Source: Ferruginibacter sp.
Lineage (GTDB): Bacteria; Bacteroidota; Bacteroidia; Chitinophagales; Chitinophagaceae
Reading direction: 5' to 3'
NCBI GenBank assembly: GCA_025963635.1
Contig: JAOQAK010000080.1
Location: forward strand, 203,163 to 267,162
Length of the DNA stretch: 64,000 nt
Below, piece after piece: positions 1-9,411 of the stretch (positions within the stretch are counted from its first letter, which is position 1; each line of letters opens with the position of its first letter). Under the pieces are notes generated by a model, which did not search any database, was not told the DNA's origin, and was given only the letters and a program-made list of their open reading frames with translations. Position numbers and translations under genes: made by a program.

Positions 1-123
1 TTATTGTTGCTGGAGGCCGATCAAAATATCCTTCTTTTCCTGGATAGGAATAAAAAATTGATGGTCGGCAATAAAGATTTCAGCTACGCATTAAGCAGGG
101 TAGCCAAGAAAATAACCCGGTGA
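1..123 (+). CDS. C-terminal end of an unidentified protein (cut by window start)
   Basis: The first reading frame is open from base 1 to a TGA at 121-123 and encodes the last 40 residues of a protein that starts before the window. The piece begins LLLLEADQNILLFLDRNKKL and ends in a basic stretch. The EAD..(x)..LDRNKKLMV pattern is reminiscent of the first strands of a LytTR DNA-binding domain, but a normal LytTR domain would continue about 50 residues further, so this would be a truncated one. The resemblance is weak and no function is assigned. Confidence 0.4.
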   Translation, partial: LLLLEADQNILLFLDRNKKLMVGNKDFSYALSRVAKKITR

Positions 124-204
124 TAGTGGCATGCGACCATAAGCTATAGGGAGCAAATCGCTTTTCTTTCAAGAAAACTACCCCCAAGTGAGACAACAAA
201 GCGT

Positions 205-2271
205 TCAGTTTTCTTCAATGATCAGTACACCCCAGGGTTCGAGCGTAAACGTTTCACTATTTTTTAAGACGCTATTGGACAATAAATTCCTGCCGTTTTT
301 ATAGTTATACGTAGCCTGGGCGGCAATGGCAGAATAATTAAAATAATAATGAATGGCCTTCCCCAATTGATTTGTGCCAGAGCGGGTAATTACCGGGAAA
401 ACTGCATTGTCATCCCTTGTAATTTTGGCCTTATTGACCACATCCTGCATAATTTTTCCTGCCAACGTGGGTGCAGGCATAAAACCAACATAAGTGGCTA
501 ATCCTTTACCATAGCTGTTTTCTGTTAACGCTGCATATTTTCCCCAAACTTCATGATCGTAATCGGCCAATACCTTTGCCGTCGTTGGTGTGATGAGCTC
601 CATCCAGGATCGAAGTAAATTATCTTCTTTGCTCACCCCGAATGGATTGCCTTTTAGCCCGGTATTCTTCGGAATGGTAAATTGATTGTATGCAATACCG
701 CAGGCTTTGTCAATGATACCCGGCTGTTGAATATTTCGCACCTGTACATTCTCATCAGAGAAGCCACTGCGAAAGGTATAAATAATATGGCCGCCGTTTT
801 GAACATAAGTATTAAGTCTGGTCAATAAACTATCCGGGGCGGCATATAAAGCGGGCACAACAAGTAATTTATACTTTTCAATATTTACACTGGTTGGATC
901 AACAAAGTCCACACCCACATTCATCTTGTAAAGTGCATCGTAGAAAGTTCTTAAAACTTCATTGTATTGTAAACCAAACCCAAAACTATTAAATGCAGTC
1001 TGGGCTTCGTTGCTAAATAAAATGGCTACTTCATTATTCTTTTTAAGATTCACCAAATGCTTACTCAGGCTTTCAAATTCTTTTCCGATAATCTTTGCTT
1101 CATTGTAAGTGGCATTGGGTTCAAAATCATGACTCAAAAGCCCTTTCCAGTAAGTCTCAGCTGAATTATGGATTGAGTGCCAGTGCCAATAAGATACCAT
1201 ATTTGCTCCGGAAGCAAGATGGCTATAAGCCTGGAGTCTCAACTGTCCGGGAAACGGTGTCCATTGCGGAAAACCTTGCGCTTCAGTTTCAATAAGCAGG
1301 TAATTTTTGCCACCTTTCATTGAACGGGCAAGGTCGCCCCCGAACGCTATTTCAATACCGGTAAGTTGATCCTGTGTGGGATGATAGATGTCAATCCCGG
1401 CAATATCCAATGGAACAGCTGCGGCAAAATGATCAACTTCAGTTTGTATGCCATAAGAATGCCCTCTCCAGTCCATGTCGAAATTTTGCGTCACAAATTG
1501 CCCCGGGCGTTTGTACTCATTTACGATATGTGTTTGCCAGGCAAGATAATCGGTCACCAGCTTCCTGTGAAACTTTGCAAATTCTGCGGCAAGGCTTGCG
1601 TTGATGGTACCTGCTGCAGATGGAAAGTCTTCCCAGGTGTTAATACGGTTACTCCAATAATTTAATCCAAAAACTTTGTTTATGGAATCCAACGAAATAA
1701 ATTTTTTCTTACAATATTCAACAAACAGCTTTTGTACGGCCGGACCTGCAGTATTGTAAGACTTCGTTTCATTATCTACCTGGTAACCAATAATCGCGGG
1801 ATGATTTTTAACATGCTCCATTAATTTTCGGATCACTCTTTCAGCGGCCTCCTTAAAGTGAATGTTAGTGATATCCATATTTTGCCTCGGACCGTATTGC
1901 GCCTGGCCTGTTGGCGTAATAACTAACACATCCGGATGCTTCAATGCGAGCCAGGTGGGAATGGCGTAGGTGGGGGTTCCCACGATGACTTGTATGCCAG
2001 CCTTGTGCATTGCATTCAGAACACGATCGATGTGTGTAAAATCAAACACTCCTTCCTGTGTCTCTAATGTTCCCCAGGTAGATTCTGCAATCCTCACAAC
2101 ATTTATTCCGGCAGCCTTCATCATCGCCACATCTTTGTCGAGTCGCTCAACCGGCATGTACTCATCGTAATAAGCTACGCCAAACAAAAGTTTTTCTGAT
2201 ACATAACCTTGGGCAATTGTCAAAAACGGGAGCAACACAATGAGTGATAAAACGGGAATCAGCTTTTTCAT
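205..2271 (-). CDS. Secreted beta-galactosidase, GH42-type
   Basis: This 688-residue protein resembles glycoside hydrolase family 42, enzymes that release terminal beta-galactosides. Residues 1-21 form a signal peptide (KKLIPVLSLIVLLPFLTIAQ), so it probably acts in the periplasm or outside. The TIM barrel begins at FGVAYYDEYMP (30-40). The acid/base is likely E168 in QVDNE, and the nucleophile E328 in LLIETEAQG. The domain order is barrel, a trimerisation-type domain from about 410, and a short C-terminal beta domain. Length is usual for the family. The frame-disrupted aldose 1-epimerase upstream, on the opposite strand, fits a galactoside-use theme. Activity on beta-galactosides is known for the family; the true substrate here is inferred. 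Confidence 0.88.
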   Translation of the reverse strand: MKKLIPVLSLIVLLPFLTIAQGYVSEKLLFGVAYYDEYMPVERLDKDVAMMKAAGINVVRIAESTWGTLETQEGVFDFTHIDRVLNAMHKAGIQVIVGTPTYAIPTWLALKHPDVLVITPTGQAQYGPRQNMDITNIHFKEAAERVIRKLMEHVKNHPAIIGYQVDNETKSYNTAGPAVQKLFVEYCKKKFISLDSINKVFGLNYWSNRINTWEDFPSAAGTINASLAAEFAKFHRKLVTDYLAWQTHIVNEYKRPGQFVTQNFDMDWRGHSYGIQTEVDHFAAAVPLDIAGIDIYHPTQDQLTGIEIAFGGDLARSMKGGKNYLLIETEAQGFPQWTPFPGQLRLQAYSHLASGANMVSYWHWHSIHNSAETYWKGLLSHDFEPNATYNEAKIIGKEFESLSKHLVNLKKNNEVAILFSNEAQTAFNSFGFGLQYNEVLRTFYDALYKMNVGVDFVDPTSVNIEKYKLLVVPALYAAPDSLLTRLNTYVQNGGHIIYTFRSGFSDENVQVRNIQQPGIIDKACGIAYNQFTIPKNTGLKGNPFGVSKEDNLLRSWMELITPTTAKVLADYDHEVWGKYAALTENSYGKGLATYVGFMPAPTLAGKIMQDVVNKAKITRDDNAVFPVITRSGTNQLGKAIHYYFNYSAIAAQATYNYKNGRNLLSNSVLKNSETFTLEPWGVLIIEEN

Positions 2272-2656
2272 ATATCTAATTTTTCAACGGGCATTTAAAC
2301 CCCCATTTGCAACTGAATAAAATACAAGTACCAATGAAATCAGTACGGTCACCGGAGGGCAATCAATATGGCCTGGCAAGGCGGTAACGCAATTTAAGCA
2401 TTAACTTAATGCTGATTTTACAAAGTTGAAGGTTGTAACCCCTGGCTATATTTTCCGTTATAATGTGCCAGATGATCTTGTCAATTTATAATGCCAGGTC
2501 AATCTGTAATGTTGTAAATTGCCGGAATTTATTTACAGGCTTTTCTCTCGCCTATAACATTTCCTTTTGCTTACCCTGTTAAAAAAAGCTTAGTAAATGA
2601 AATAAGACCAGTACCCGTTTTGAGATAACCAACAATGGATAAATCATCATTTAAAA
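2272..2656. other. Divergent intergenic region without a recognised gene
   Basis: These 385 bases separate the minus-strand beta-galactosidase from the plus-strand epimerase remnant. They must contain the promoters for both, but I see no clear TAnnTTTG box, repeat or hairpin. Confidence 0.5.
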
Positions 2657-3534
2657 ATGTCCCTTATGTACACTTTAGAAAATGACACACTACGAGTTGT
2701 TATCAATTCCGTTGGAGCTGAATTGAGCAGCCTTATAAACAAAAGAACCGGCCTGGAATATTTGTGGAATGCTGATCCTGCCTTCTGGCCAAAAAAATCT
2801 CCGTATTATTTCCTATTGTCGGAGGGTTAAAAGAGAACCGTTATTTTTTTAATAATGAAAGTTATCCGCTCAACCGGCATGGCTTTGCCCGGGAAAAAAC
2901 CTTTAAAGTTTCTAATATTTCACCTTCATCCGCATCCTTTGAACTCAATAGTGATGAAAGTACTTTGGCGGTTTATCCCTTTCAATTCAGCTTTGCTGTA
3001 AGTTATACAATTGAAGAAAACAGGCTGTCGGTTACTTACCATGTAAAAAATAGTGGCGATGAAGTAATGTACTTTTCTGTAGGAGGCCACCCCGCGTTTA
3101 AATTGCCAATTGCTGATGGTGTTGGATATAACGACTACTATTTACTATTCAATAAAACAGAGAATGCCGGGCATTACCCAATCAATGCAGAAGGATTGAT
3201 TGAAAAAGTTGCACAACCACTGCTTCAAAATACCAACAGGTTACCTTTGTCAAAGTCATTGTTTTACAACGACGCACTCGTTTTTAAAGACCTTCAATCG
3301 AATGCCGTACAGCTTAAATCTGATCAACACCCCGCCGGGATCAATTTCTCATTTAAGGGTTTTCCTTACCTGGGCATCTGGGCTGCAAAAAATGCGGATT
3401 TTGTTTGTATCGAACCATGGTGTGGTATCGGCGATACAACAGTTACCAGCCAGGTCTTAAATGAAAAAGAGGGAATAGAATCTTTAAGCCCCCTTGGAGA
3501 ATTTGAAAAAACCTGGACTGTAACCACATGGTAA
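2657..3534 (+). pseudogene. Aldose 1-epimerase (GalM/LacX-like), interrupted by a -1 frameshift at A7
   Basis: The frame opened by ATG 2657 reads a normal epimerase N-terminus (SVGAELSSLINKRTGLEYLW) but stops at TAA 2828-2830. From the A7 run at 2791-2797 onward the -1 frame continues the family: FPIVGGLKENRYFF, then RHGFAR, GGHPAF and CIEPWCG, ending at 3534. Re-reading one A restores a protein of about 292 residues, normal length for this family, which interconverts sugar anomers. The codons at the break are CCA AAA AAA, so the site is a textbook A_AAA_AAA slippery heptamer. It may be a pseudogene, a homopolymer undercall in the assembly, or a gene expressed by slippage. The downstream half has no further lesion and good family motifs, which argues against old decay. 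Confidence 0.8.
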
Positions 3535-3732
3535 CTCTTCAATGACTCGTCAATTAAATGTGTTTGTTGGTGCATCGTGTTGTTATAAGCATAAGTACCA
3601 ATCTTCAATCGGCATCAACGAATTAAAATGTGAGGTGCGGATTATTTATTAATTACGATTTAAACTAAACCCATCCTTCAATTTTTTATTTAAACAATCT
3701 ATCGGGGTAGCGTCATTTTTAACCAGCTTATT

Positions 3733-3740
3733 TATATTTG
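3733..3740 (+). promoter_or_regulatory. Putative Bacteroidota -7 box (TATATTTG)
   Basis: It matches TAnnTTTG and lies just before ATG 3747. No convincing -33 element is visible. If used, the leader would be very short. Confidence 0.35.
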
Positions 3741-3746
3741 TATTCT

Positions 3747-4202
3747 ATGCAAAAAATAGCCTGTTTATTCTTATTGATAATTTTTGGTTCTTTTTCCTGT
3801 ACAAGAATGCAATCATCACTTACAAAATCCGAGGTGATTGCGGTCATAAAAAAATTCGATGAAGGCTGGAAAAATAAGGATTTGAAAATGGTGGATTCCG
3901 TGTTGTCGCCTGGGTATATTTACTTCACGCAATCTGGTGGGGTATTTAGCAGGAGCAACCTTGTTCAAACTGCAGGCTCACCGGAGTACACGCTCGATAC
4001 AGTTGAAAGGATGGAATATTTTGTTGAATTGTACGAGAATACCGCAGTGGTAAGCACTCGCTGGCAGGGAAAGGGAAGATACAAGGGTACCTATTTCAAT
4101 GAGGACCAGCGTTGCAGTTTAACCATTATCAAAACTGCGGATATAGTAAAAATATTTTCCGAACATTGCACCCCTATCAGGCCTACCAGGTTGTTTCATT
4201 AA
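3747..4202 (+). CDS. Small lipoprotein with NTF2/SnoaL-like (DUF4440-type) domain
   Basis: The product has 151 residues from ATG 3747; a TTG three codons upstream is a less likely start. A lipoprotein signal ends in a lipobox at FGSFSC, so the mature protein is probably membrane-anchored. The remainder, from EVIAVIKKFDEGWKNKDLKM onward, has the single cone-shaped NTF2-like domain pattern of DUF4440: an N-terminal helix, then VLSPGYIYF and strands ending in WQGKGRYKG. Members bind small ligands or have unknown roles. It stands alone, following the epimerase remnant by about 200 bases. No catalytic function can be inferred. Confidence 0.65.
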   Translation: MQKIACLFLLIIFGSFSCTRMQSSLTKSEVIAVIKKFDEGWKNKDLKMVDSVLSPGYIYFTQSGGVFSRSNLVQTAGSPEYTLDTVERMEYFVELYENTAVVSTRWQGKGRYKGTYFNEDQRCSLTIIKTADIVKIFSEHCTPIRPTRLFH

Positions 4203-4405
4203 TTCATAACATGATGCCCTCAACAGAATTTTTAAAATGAATAATGGAAATATTCTTAATTTTAGCCATGCGGCAAATTGCTTGTTGAGATGCAATAAGC
4301 AGCAGCCATCTTACCTCAGTTGTTTAACCTGTACTTCGTGTCGAGGGATAGAGTTATTATCGTTGCAGAAGCGTTTCTATAATTTATAAACTAAAAATAC
4401 ATCTC

Positions 4406-5065
4406 ATGAAGCAACAAATACAATGGGTAGGATTCATTTTATTTTCAGCCTGTGTTTTTTCCTGTAATCAAAAAGCAAAGGATAAGGGAATACCTACGAT
4501 AATTGCCAATGCAAATGGCGTAAAAGAATTTTCCAAAGTAAAATCAATTGAATTTACTTTCGACCTGCACAAAGATTCGCTGCACGTTGAAAGACACTGG
4601 AAATGGATGCCTGCTGCCAACACCGTAATATTTTATGATAAAGGCGACAGCACAAAGTTTACCGTGATGGATACTTCTACTGCTGATTTAAAAAAGTTAA
4701 ACGCCCAGTTTACCAATGATCAATATTGGTTATTATTCCCGTTGCACCTTCAATGGGATGAGGGATATACTTTTACTGACAATGGCGTAACCACCGGTCC
4801 GGTTACTGAAAAAAGTTATCATAAATATACCGTCCAATACAATGGTAAAGATGGATTTACACCCGGTGATATGTACGAGCTATACGTGGACAGCAGTTCC
4901 CTCATCCAGGAATGGGCATTTCATAGATCAGGCGTTAAAGAGCCTACGATAATGGTTTCCTGGGGAAATTATGAAGATTTCAACGGAATAAAGATCGCCA
5001 GGTCACATAAAAGTAAGCAAGGAGATTTTCAATTGAATTTTACCGGAGTCTCCGTTTCAGAATAA
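4406..5065 (+). CDS. Secreted lipoprotein of unknown function (DUF6503-like)
   Basis: A 219-residue protein with a lipoprotein signal (IQWVGFILFSACVFSC), so mature Cys is near residue 20. The body is rich in beta strands with KSIEFTFDLHKDSL and ERHWKWMPAANTVIFYD, then a Trp/Tyr-rich C-terminal half. This arrangement resembles the Bacteroidota-specific DUF6503 group, a lipoprotein family without a known role; I make the assignment by eye. It is followed convergently by the NRPS-like gene, with about 100 bases between them. The start at ATG 4406 fits the signal peptide. Confidence 0.55.
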   Translation: MKQQIQWVGFILFSACVFSCNQKAKDKGIPTIIANANGVKEFSKVKSIEFTFDLHKDSLHVERHWKWMPAANTVIFYDKGDSTKFTVMDTSTADLKKLNAQFTNDQYWLLFPLHLQWDEGYTFTDNGVTTGPVTEKSYHKYTVQYNGKDGFTPGDMYELYVDSSSLIQEWAFHRSGVKEPTIMVSWGNYEDFNGIKIARSHKSKQGDFQLNFTGVSVSE

Positions 5066-5164
5066 ACCATGAAGTTTCGCGGTAGCAGCAAACTTCAAAC
5101 ATCTGGTTAAAAATTAAATTACATCTCTGGATTCAATTTTTTTAACATCATTTTTATTTAGTTT

Positions 5165-8100
5165 TTATTGAACCGTAAGCGCTTTTTTTAATTCGGCTGC
5201 GGTAGATTGAACAGCCGGTTCATTCATGATCTCACGACGGTGCGAATGATATCCGGGGATATCAACTGTCTTTATACCACCGGTTACATAATTTTTCCAC
5301 CCAAGCGTAGGGTCGCTGAATATTTCGGGTGAACGAAAGATAGTGAGCTGGCCAGGGTATGGCTGCGGTTTGTATGCTTTTGCAATACTTGCATTGGTTA
5401 TCATAAAATAATATTCCTGGAATTTATCAGGATAGGGGATATGCAGCCGCTCACAAAATTTATAAATCATCACGCCAACAGCCAGGTACCCCATCATAGT
5501 TTTGTACTTCCATGTTTTTACTATGTTTTGCATCCGTCTCGATATAGCGTGTTTAATTTTTTTTGAAAGATAACTGGCCCTGTCGGCGGCATTTAATTGT
5601 GCAAGTATTTTCCAGCTGAATTCTGAAATAACAATGATGTCCTCTAAAGATGGATCAGGCTTTACAGCAGTGGCTCGTGTAAAGCTGTTAGTAGCAGGAT
5701 ATCTAAAGGTTGGAGAGATACTATTGAAATTGGCTAGTAGATCAACTCTGAACCCCTGGACGGTTAATTGCCGGGCCATTTCAAATGCAATCAAACCACC
5801 AAAACAATATCCTCCTAATAAGTATGGCCCGTTGGGTGATACTTTACGAATTTCATCAATGTATTTTGCAGCCATTACCGTTATACCTTCGTCGTAATAA
5901 TGTTTGCCGTTCATGCCGGTAGCCTGTATGCCATAAACCGGCTGATCCTTGCCCAGATAAGTTGTTAATTGCCAGTAAAATAATACGGTACCTGCAGCCG
6001 CATGCAGTAAGAATAGTGGAGGCCTGGATCCATTGGGTTGGATCGGTACTAACCACGACACTGCATCTTCAGGATCCTTTGCACGCAACACTTTTGCCAA
6101 TTGTTCTATAGTGGGCGCCTGGAACAAAATTGAAATCGGAAGTTGTGTATGAAAAGTCTTTTTTATACGGGAAAATATCCTGTGTGCCTGCATGGAATCT
6201 GCGCCGGTATCGAAATAGTTATCTGTTACACCTATATTTTTTATTTGTAAACAATCAAGAAATATCTTTTTCAATCTGGTTTCCGTGGCATTCCTCGGCT
6301 TCACCAATTTTTCATTTATTTTCTGGCGAGGATCTGGTAAAGCAGCACGGTCAATCTTATCGTTGCTCGTGAGTGGTAACGCCGAAAGAATAACAAAAGC
6401 AGACGGAACCATATAGTCAGGTAACTTTTCACTTAAGAAGTGCCGTATGTTTTCTGTGTTTGCCGGTTGATTTTCTCTTAAGACCAGGTAGGCCACAAGG
6501 CGTTTTACGCCGGTCGAATCATCCTGCGCAATTACCACTACCTGGTGAACGGATGGATGATCACTGAGTGCTGATTCAATCTCAGCCAGTTCAATACGAT
6601 ACCCGTTTATTTTTACCTGCTGATCGATCCTTCCAAGGTACTCCAGGTTTCCCTCCGGTAACCATCGCACCTTGTCGCCGGTTCTGTACATCCTGGAGCC
6701 GGGGTCTTTACTGAAAGGATTGGCTACAAATTTTTCCCGGGTTAAACCAGCCTCATTCAGGTATTTGCGGGCCAAACCTTCACCGGCAATATACAGTTCG
6801 CCTGTAAAACCTGGTGGAACGAGTTGTAAATACCGATCAAGAACAAATAGTTGAGTATTTGAAAAGGGTTTTCCAATAGGAATACTATCATAGTTCATTT
6901 GAAGGTGTACCTGGTGAATACATTTCCCAATAGTAGTTTCTGTTGGCCCATAGTGATTGAAAACACGTCCTTTATATTTCAATGTTGCCAAATGGCCAGG
7001 TAAGGTTTTTGGAAAGGCTTCACCGCCGAATATCATTACCTTTTTTGCCAGTATAAAATTATTGTTCCTGGCATAGGATAACCATAGAGAAGGCACTATC
7101 TTGATGCAATCAATGGAATTCTTGTGCAGGTAAAAAGCTAATTTATCACCTTCCATTATTAATCGCTGCGACATCACATGCAAGGTGGCTCCCACCAAAA
7201 AGGATGTAAACAGGATGGAATGGCCTGCATCAAAAACAAGTGGTGAAAAGAGAGCAAAAGAGGAGCATTGTTTAAGATCGGCCGTGCTGATCAATCCATA
7301 ACAATGGTCAATTATGGCCTGGTGTTCAATCATAACGCCTTTGGGTTTTCCGGTGGAACCGGAAGTGTAAATTACATACGCAGCCTGCCGGGAAGATGGC
7401 CTTGATGTAAGATTGCTTTTTGGCTGTGATCTTATTGCTGCACTCCTCAGGTCTGTTTCTATATTTTCTATTTTGCATGAACCTTCCAATTTCCGGCTGG
7501 TTTCTTTGTTGCACAAAAGTATAGTAGCCCTGATGTCGCCGATCATGAATTTAATTCTTTCCAAGGGATAACCAGGAGATATTGGAACATAGGCTGCACC
7601 AGCCTTTAAAACTCCCATTATTGCAATGATCATTTCCATGCTGCGTTCAAAACATATGGGAATTAGCGTTTCTTCACCGCGCAACTTAGTTCTTAAATAA
7701 TGGGCAAGCTGATTTGATTGTTCATTGAGTTCCTTGTAGGATATTTTTTTGTTTTCAAACACAACGGCGACCGACTTCGCAAATTGCTCCGCACTATTTT
7801 CAAATAAATCTATAATGCTTTTTTCCCTTGGATAATTCACTTTGCTTTCACCAAATGTTACCAGTAATTGATGAATTTCTTCAGAAGTTAATATTACCAG
7901 GTCGCCTATCCTTTGATCGGGATCTTTAATAATGGCACCAAGTAATTGTTCAAGATGGGCCGTCATCTGCTGAATGAATTGCAAGGCAAGCCGCTCGTAA
8001 TCGTAGTTTACTTTTTCAATGTCTCCGGCAACGGGGTTGGTTACCGAAAGGACGATATTTAACGAATTTGTTTCATCCAGGCAGCTCTCCACCACCCATT

Positions 8101-8683
8101 GCGATTGAAGGTCCTGGCCAATGCCCGCTTTTTCATGATTGTTCCGGAAAACCATTGTTACATTGCAATCGGGATATTTCACCACCTGGCCGTTTTCATC
8201 CGTAATACCACCAAGCTGGCCTCGTCGCACGGCGATACTGCAAATATCCCGTTCAATGCGGTCCATCAGTTCAGTAAAGCAGGGGTTGTCAGACAGATCA
8301 GTTTGCAGGATAACTTTGTCAACCCAGGCGCCACCATCTAAGGTTTCTTTATTATTTGCAACTTTGGATAGAGAGGTAAATAAAACAGCGATTTTGCCCT
8401 GATCGTTGTACCGGTAAAGCAGGGTATTGAAAGCAGCCAGTGTTGAAATCAGTACTTTTGAATCATATTTTTCACCTAACTGTCGAAGGTACTCCATGCA
8501 GCGGCCGGTTAATAAAAAAAGGAACTGTCCCTGGTCATGATAGCTTTCGTGGTAGTAATTACCGCCTGCTACTATGGATGGTTGAAGTGAGCTGCCATCA
8601 ATCTGATTTTCTTCTTTGAAGATAAGTTGCCCCGGGATTTTACTTGCGTTAAAGAATTTACTTCCGCAGAGGTTGTTTATCAT
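5165..8683 (-). CDS. NRPS-like enzyme: half condensation, adenylation, carrier, thioesterase
   Basis: This 1172-residue protein is a single free-standing module. Residues about 45-270 match only the C-terminal half of a condensation domain; the HHxxxDG catalytic half is missing. The adenylation domain spans about 290-785, with YTSGSTGKPKG (439-449), D485 of the FDAG motif (the usual alpha-amino binder), YGPTETT (578-584) and RTGDK. The carrier domain has S830 in DTGADSMQA. A type I thioesterase follows (about 885-1172), with GGYCFGG placing Cys960 at the nucleophile position and a late His in PGYHSHRR. By-eye specificity positions read about D-A-S-L-M-F-H-I-G-K, which I cannot assign to a substrate. 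No MbtH, transporter or phosphopantetheinyl transferase lies nearby, so its product and partners are unknown. Confidence 0.88.
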   Translation of the reverse strand: MINNLCGSKFFNASKIPGQLIFKEENQIDGSSLQPSIVAGGNYYHESYHDQGQFLFLLTGRCMEYLRQLGEKYDSKVLISTLAAFNTLLYRYNDQGKIAVLFTSLSKVANNKETLDGGAWVDKVILQTDLSDNPCFTELMDRIERDICSIAVRRGQLGGITDENGQVVKYPDCNVTMVFRNNHEKAGIGQDLQSQWVVESCLDETNSLNIVLSVTNPVAGDIEKVNYDYERLALQFIQQMTAHLEQLLGAIIKDPDQRIGDLVILTSEEIHQLLVTFGESKVNYPREKSIIDLFENSAEQFAKSVAVVFENKKISYKELNEQSNQLAHYLRTKLRGEETLIPICFERSMEMIIAIMGVLKAGAAYVPISPGYPLERIKFMIGDIRATILLCNKETSRKLEGSCKIENIETDLRSAAIRSQPKSNLTSRPSSRQAAYVIYTSGSTGKPKGVMIEHQAIIDHCYGLISTADLKQCSSFALFSPLVFDAGHSILFTSFLVGATLHVMSQRLIMEGDKLAFYLHKNSIDCIKIVPSLWLSYARNNNFILAKKVMIFGGEAFPKTLPGHLATLKYKGRVFNHYGPTETTIGKCIHQVHLQMNYDSIPIGKPFSNTQLFVLDRYLQLVPPGFTGELYIAGEGLARKYLNEAGLTREKFVANPFSKDPGSRMYRTGDKVRWLPEGNLEYLGRIDQQVKINGYRIELAEIESALSDHPSVHQVVVIAQDDSTGVKRLVAYLVLRENQPANTENIRHFLSEKLPDYMVPSAFVILSALPLTSNDKIDRAALPDPRQKINEKLVKPRNATETRLKKIFLDCLQIKNIGVTDNYFDTGADSMQAHRIFSRIKKTFHTQLPISILFQAPTIEQLAKVLRAKDPEDAVSWLVPIQPNGSRPPLFLLHAAAGTVLFYWQLTTYLGKDQPVYGIQATGMNGKHYYDEGITVMAAKYIDEIRKVSPNGPYLLGGYCFGGLIAFEMARQLTVQGFRVDLLANFNSISPTFRYPATNSFTRATAVKPDPSLEDIIVISEFSWKILAQLNAADRASYLSKKIKHAISRRMQNIVKTWKYKTMMGYLAVGVMIYKFCERLHIPYPDKFQEYYFMITNASIAKAYKPQPYPGQLTIFRSPEIFSDPTLGWKNYVTGGIKTVDIPGYHSHRREIMNEPAVQSTAAELKKALTVQ

Positions 8684-9411
8684 AAAATAAGCTTTTATGA
8701 AATCTTAATGAAATCACATTTGCCTTCACGTATAGACAATAGGAGCATGCAGTTCTTACACACTGAACCCTCTTAACCCGGGAGCCAATTTTTAAAGAGA
8801 ATAGAAAGTGAATAGCAAGTTGTCGTTCTCTAAAATTTCAATCGTTAATAATGGAATAAGGTTGGGTAATCGAAGGAAATAGATTTTTGCTTTTCGGTTA
8901 AGGTATTTACAATCGGGTAGCTATTGAATTTATTTTGCTCTTTAAATACTTATACTAAAGGTAAAATAATTACTGAAAAATTCAAACGAAAAATATTAAA
9001 AAAAAATCCGTATCTGAAAAATTTCATAGCCAGCATAAACCTTCTTTGCTGAATAGCACAGCCGCATAAACGAAGATAAAATTGATGACTATTATAAGGT
9101 AAAATCACGAAAGCAGGTGCCTCTGCGTCGTATAGATTAAAAGTATTTTTGATTCGAAAATTGATCCGGAAACTAATGAATGAAGTTATTAAAAGCTTCA
9201 AAAAGATTAGTAAGTTATAAAATTGTTAAATTCCAAGTAAAGCTTATATTTTTTTTTGATATTTGGCAACATCGTTAATAACTCTTTAGGTTTGCCTTGG
9301 TGGCGGTAGGCGCTAAATTTCATTACTAGACAACTACAACTATTTTTAAATTACTGTAATAAAAATTAGCAGCATTTGTTTTCGAAAAGCTCAAAGATTA
9401 AATTTCTTATT
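8684..9411. other. AT-rich divergent intergenic region
   Basis: About 730 bases between the NRPS-like gene and the esterase. A minus-strand open frame at 8950-9201 has a composition unlike a protein and no family resemblance. Apart from the plus-strand promoter at 9287-9295 I see nothing specific; the long spacing leaves room for regulation of the NRPS-like gene. Confidence 0.45.
9287..9295 (+). promoter_or_regulatory. Bacteroidota -7 box (TAGGTTTGC)
   Basis: It is a full match to TAnnTTTGC. A TTTG at 9262-9265 lies 21 bases upstream, close to the usual 19-base spacing of the -33 element. It would drive the esterase at 9412 with a leader of about 110 bases. Confidence 0.55.

Noticed and set aside
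8950..9201. 83-residue minus-strand frame in the gap before the esterase
   Set aside because: Its composition reflects AT-rich DNA and no family or ribosome site supports it.
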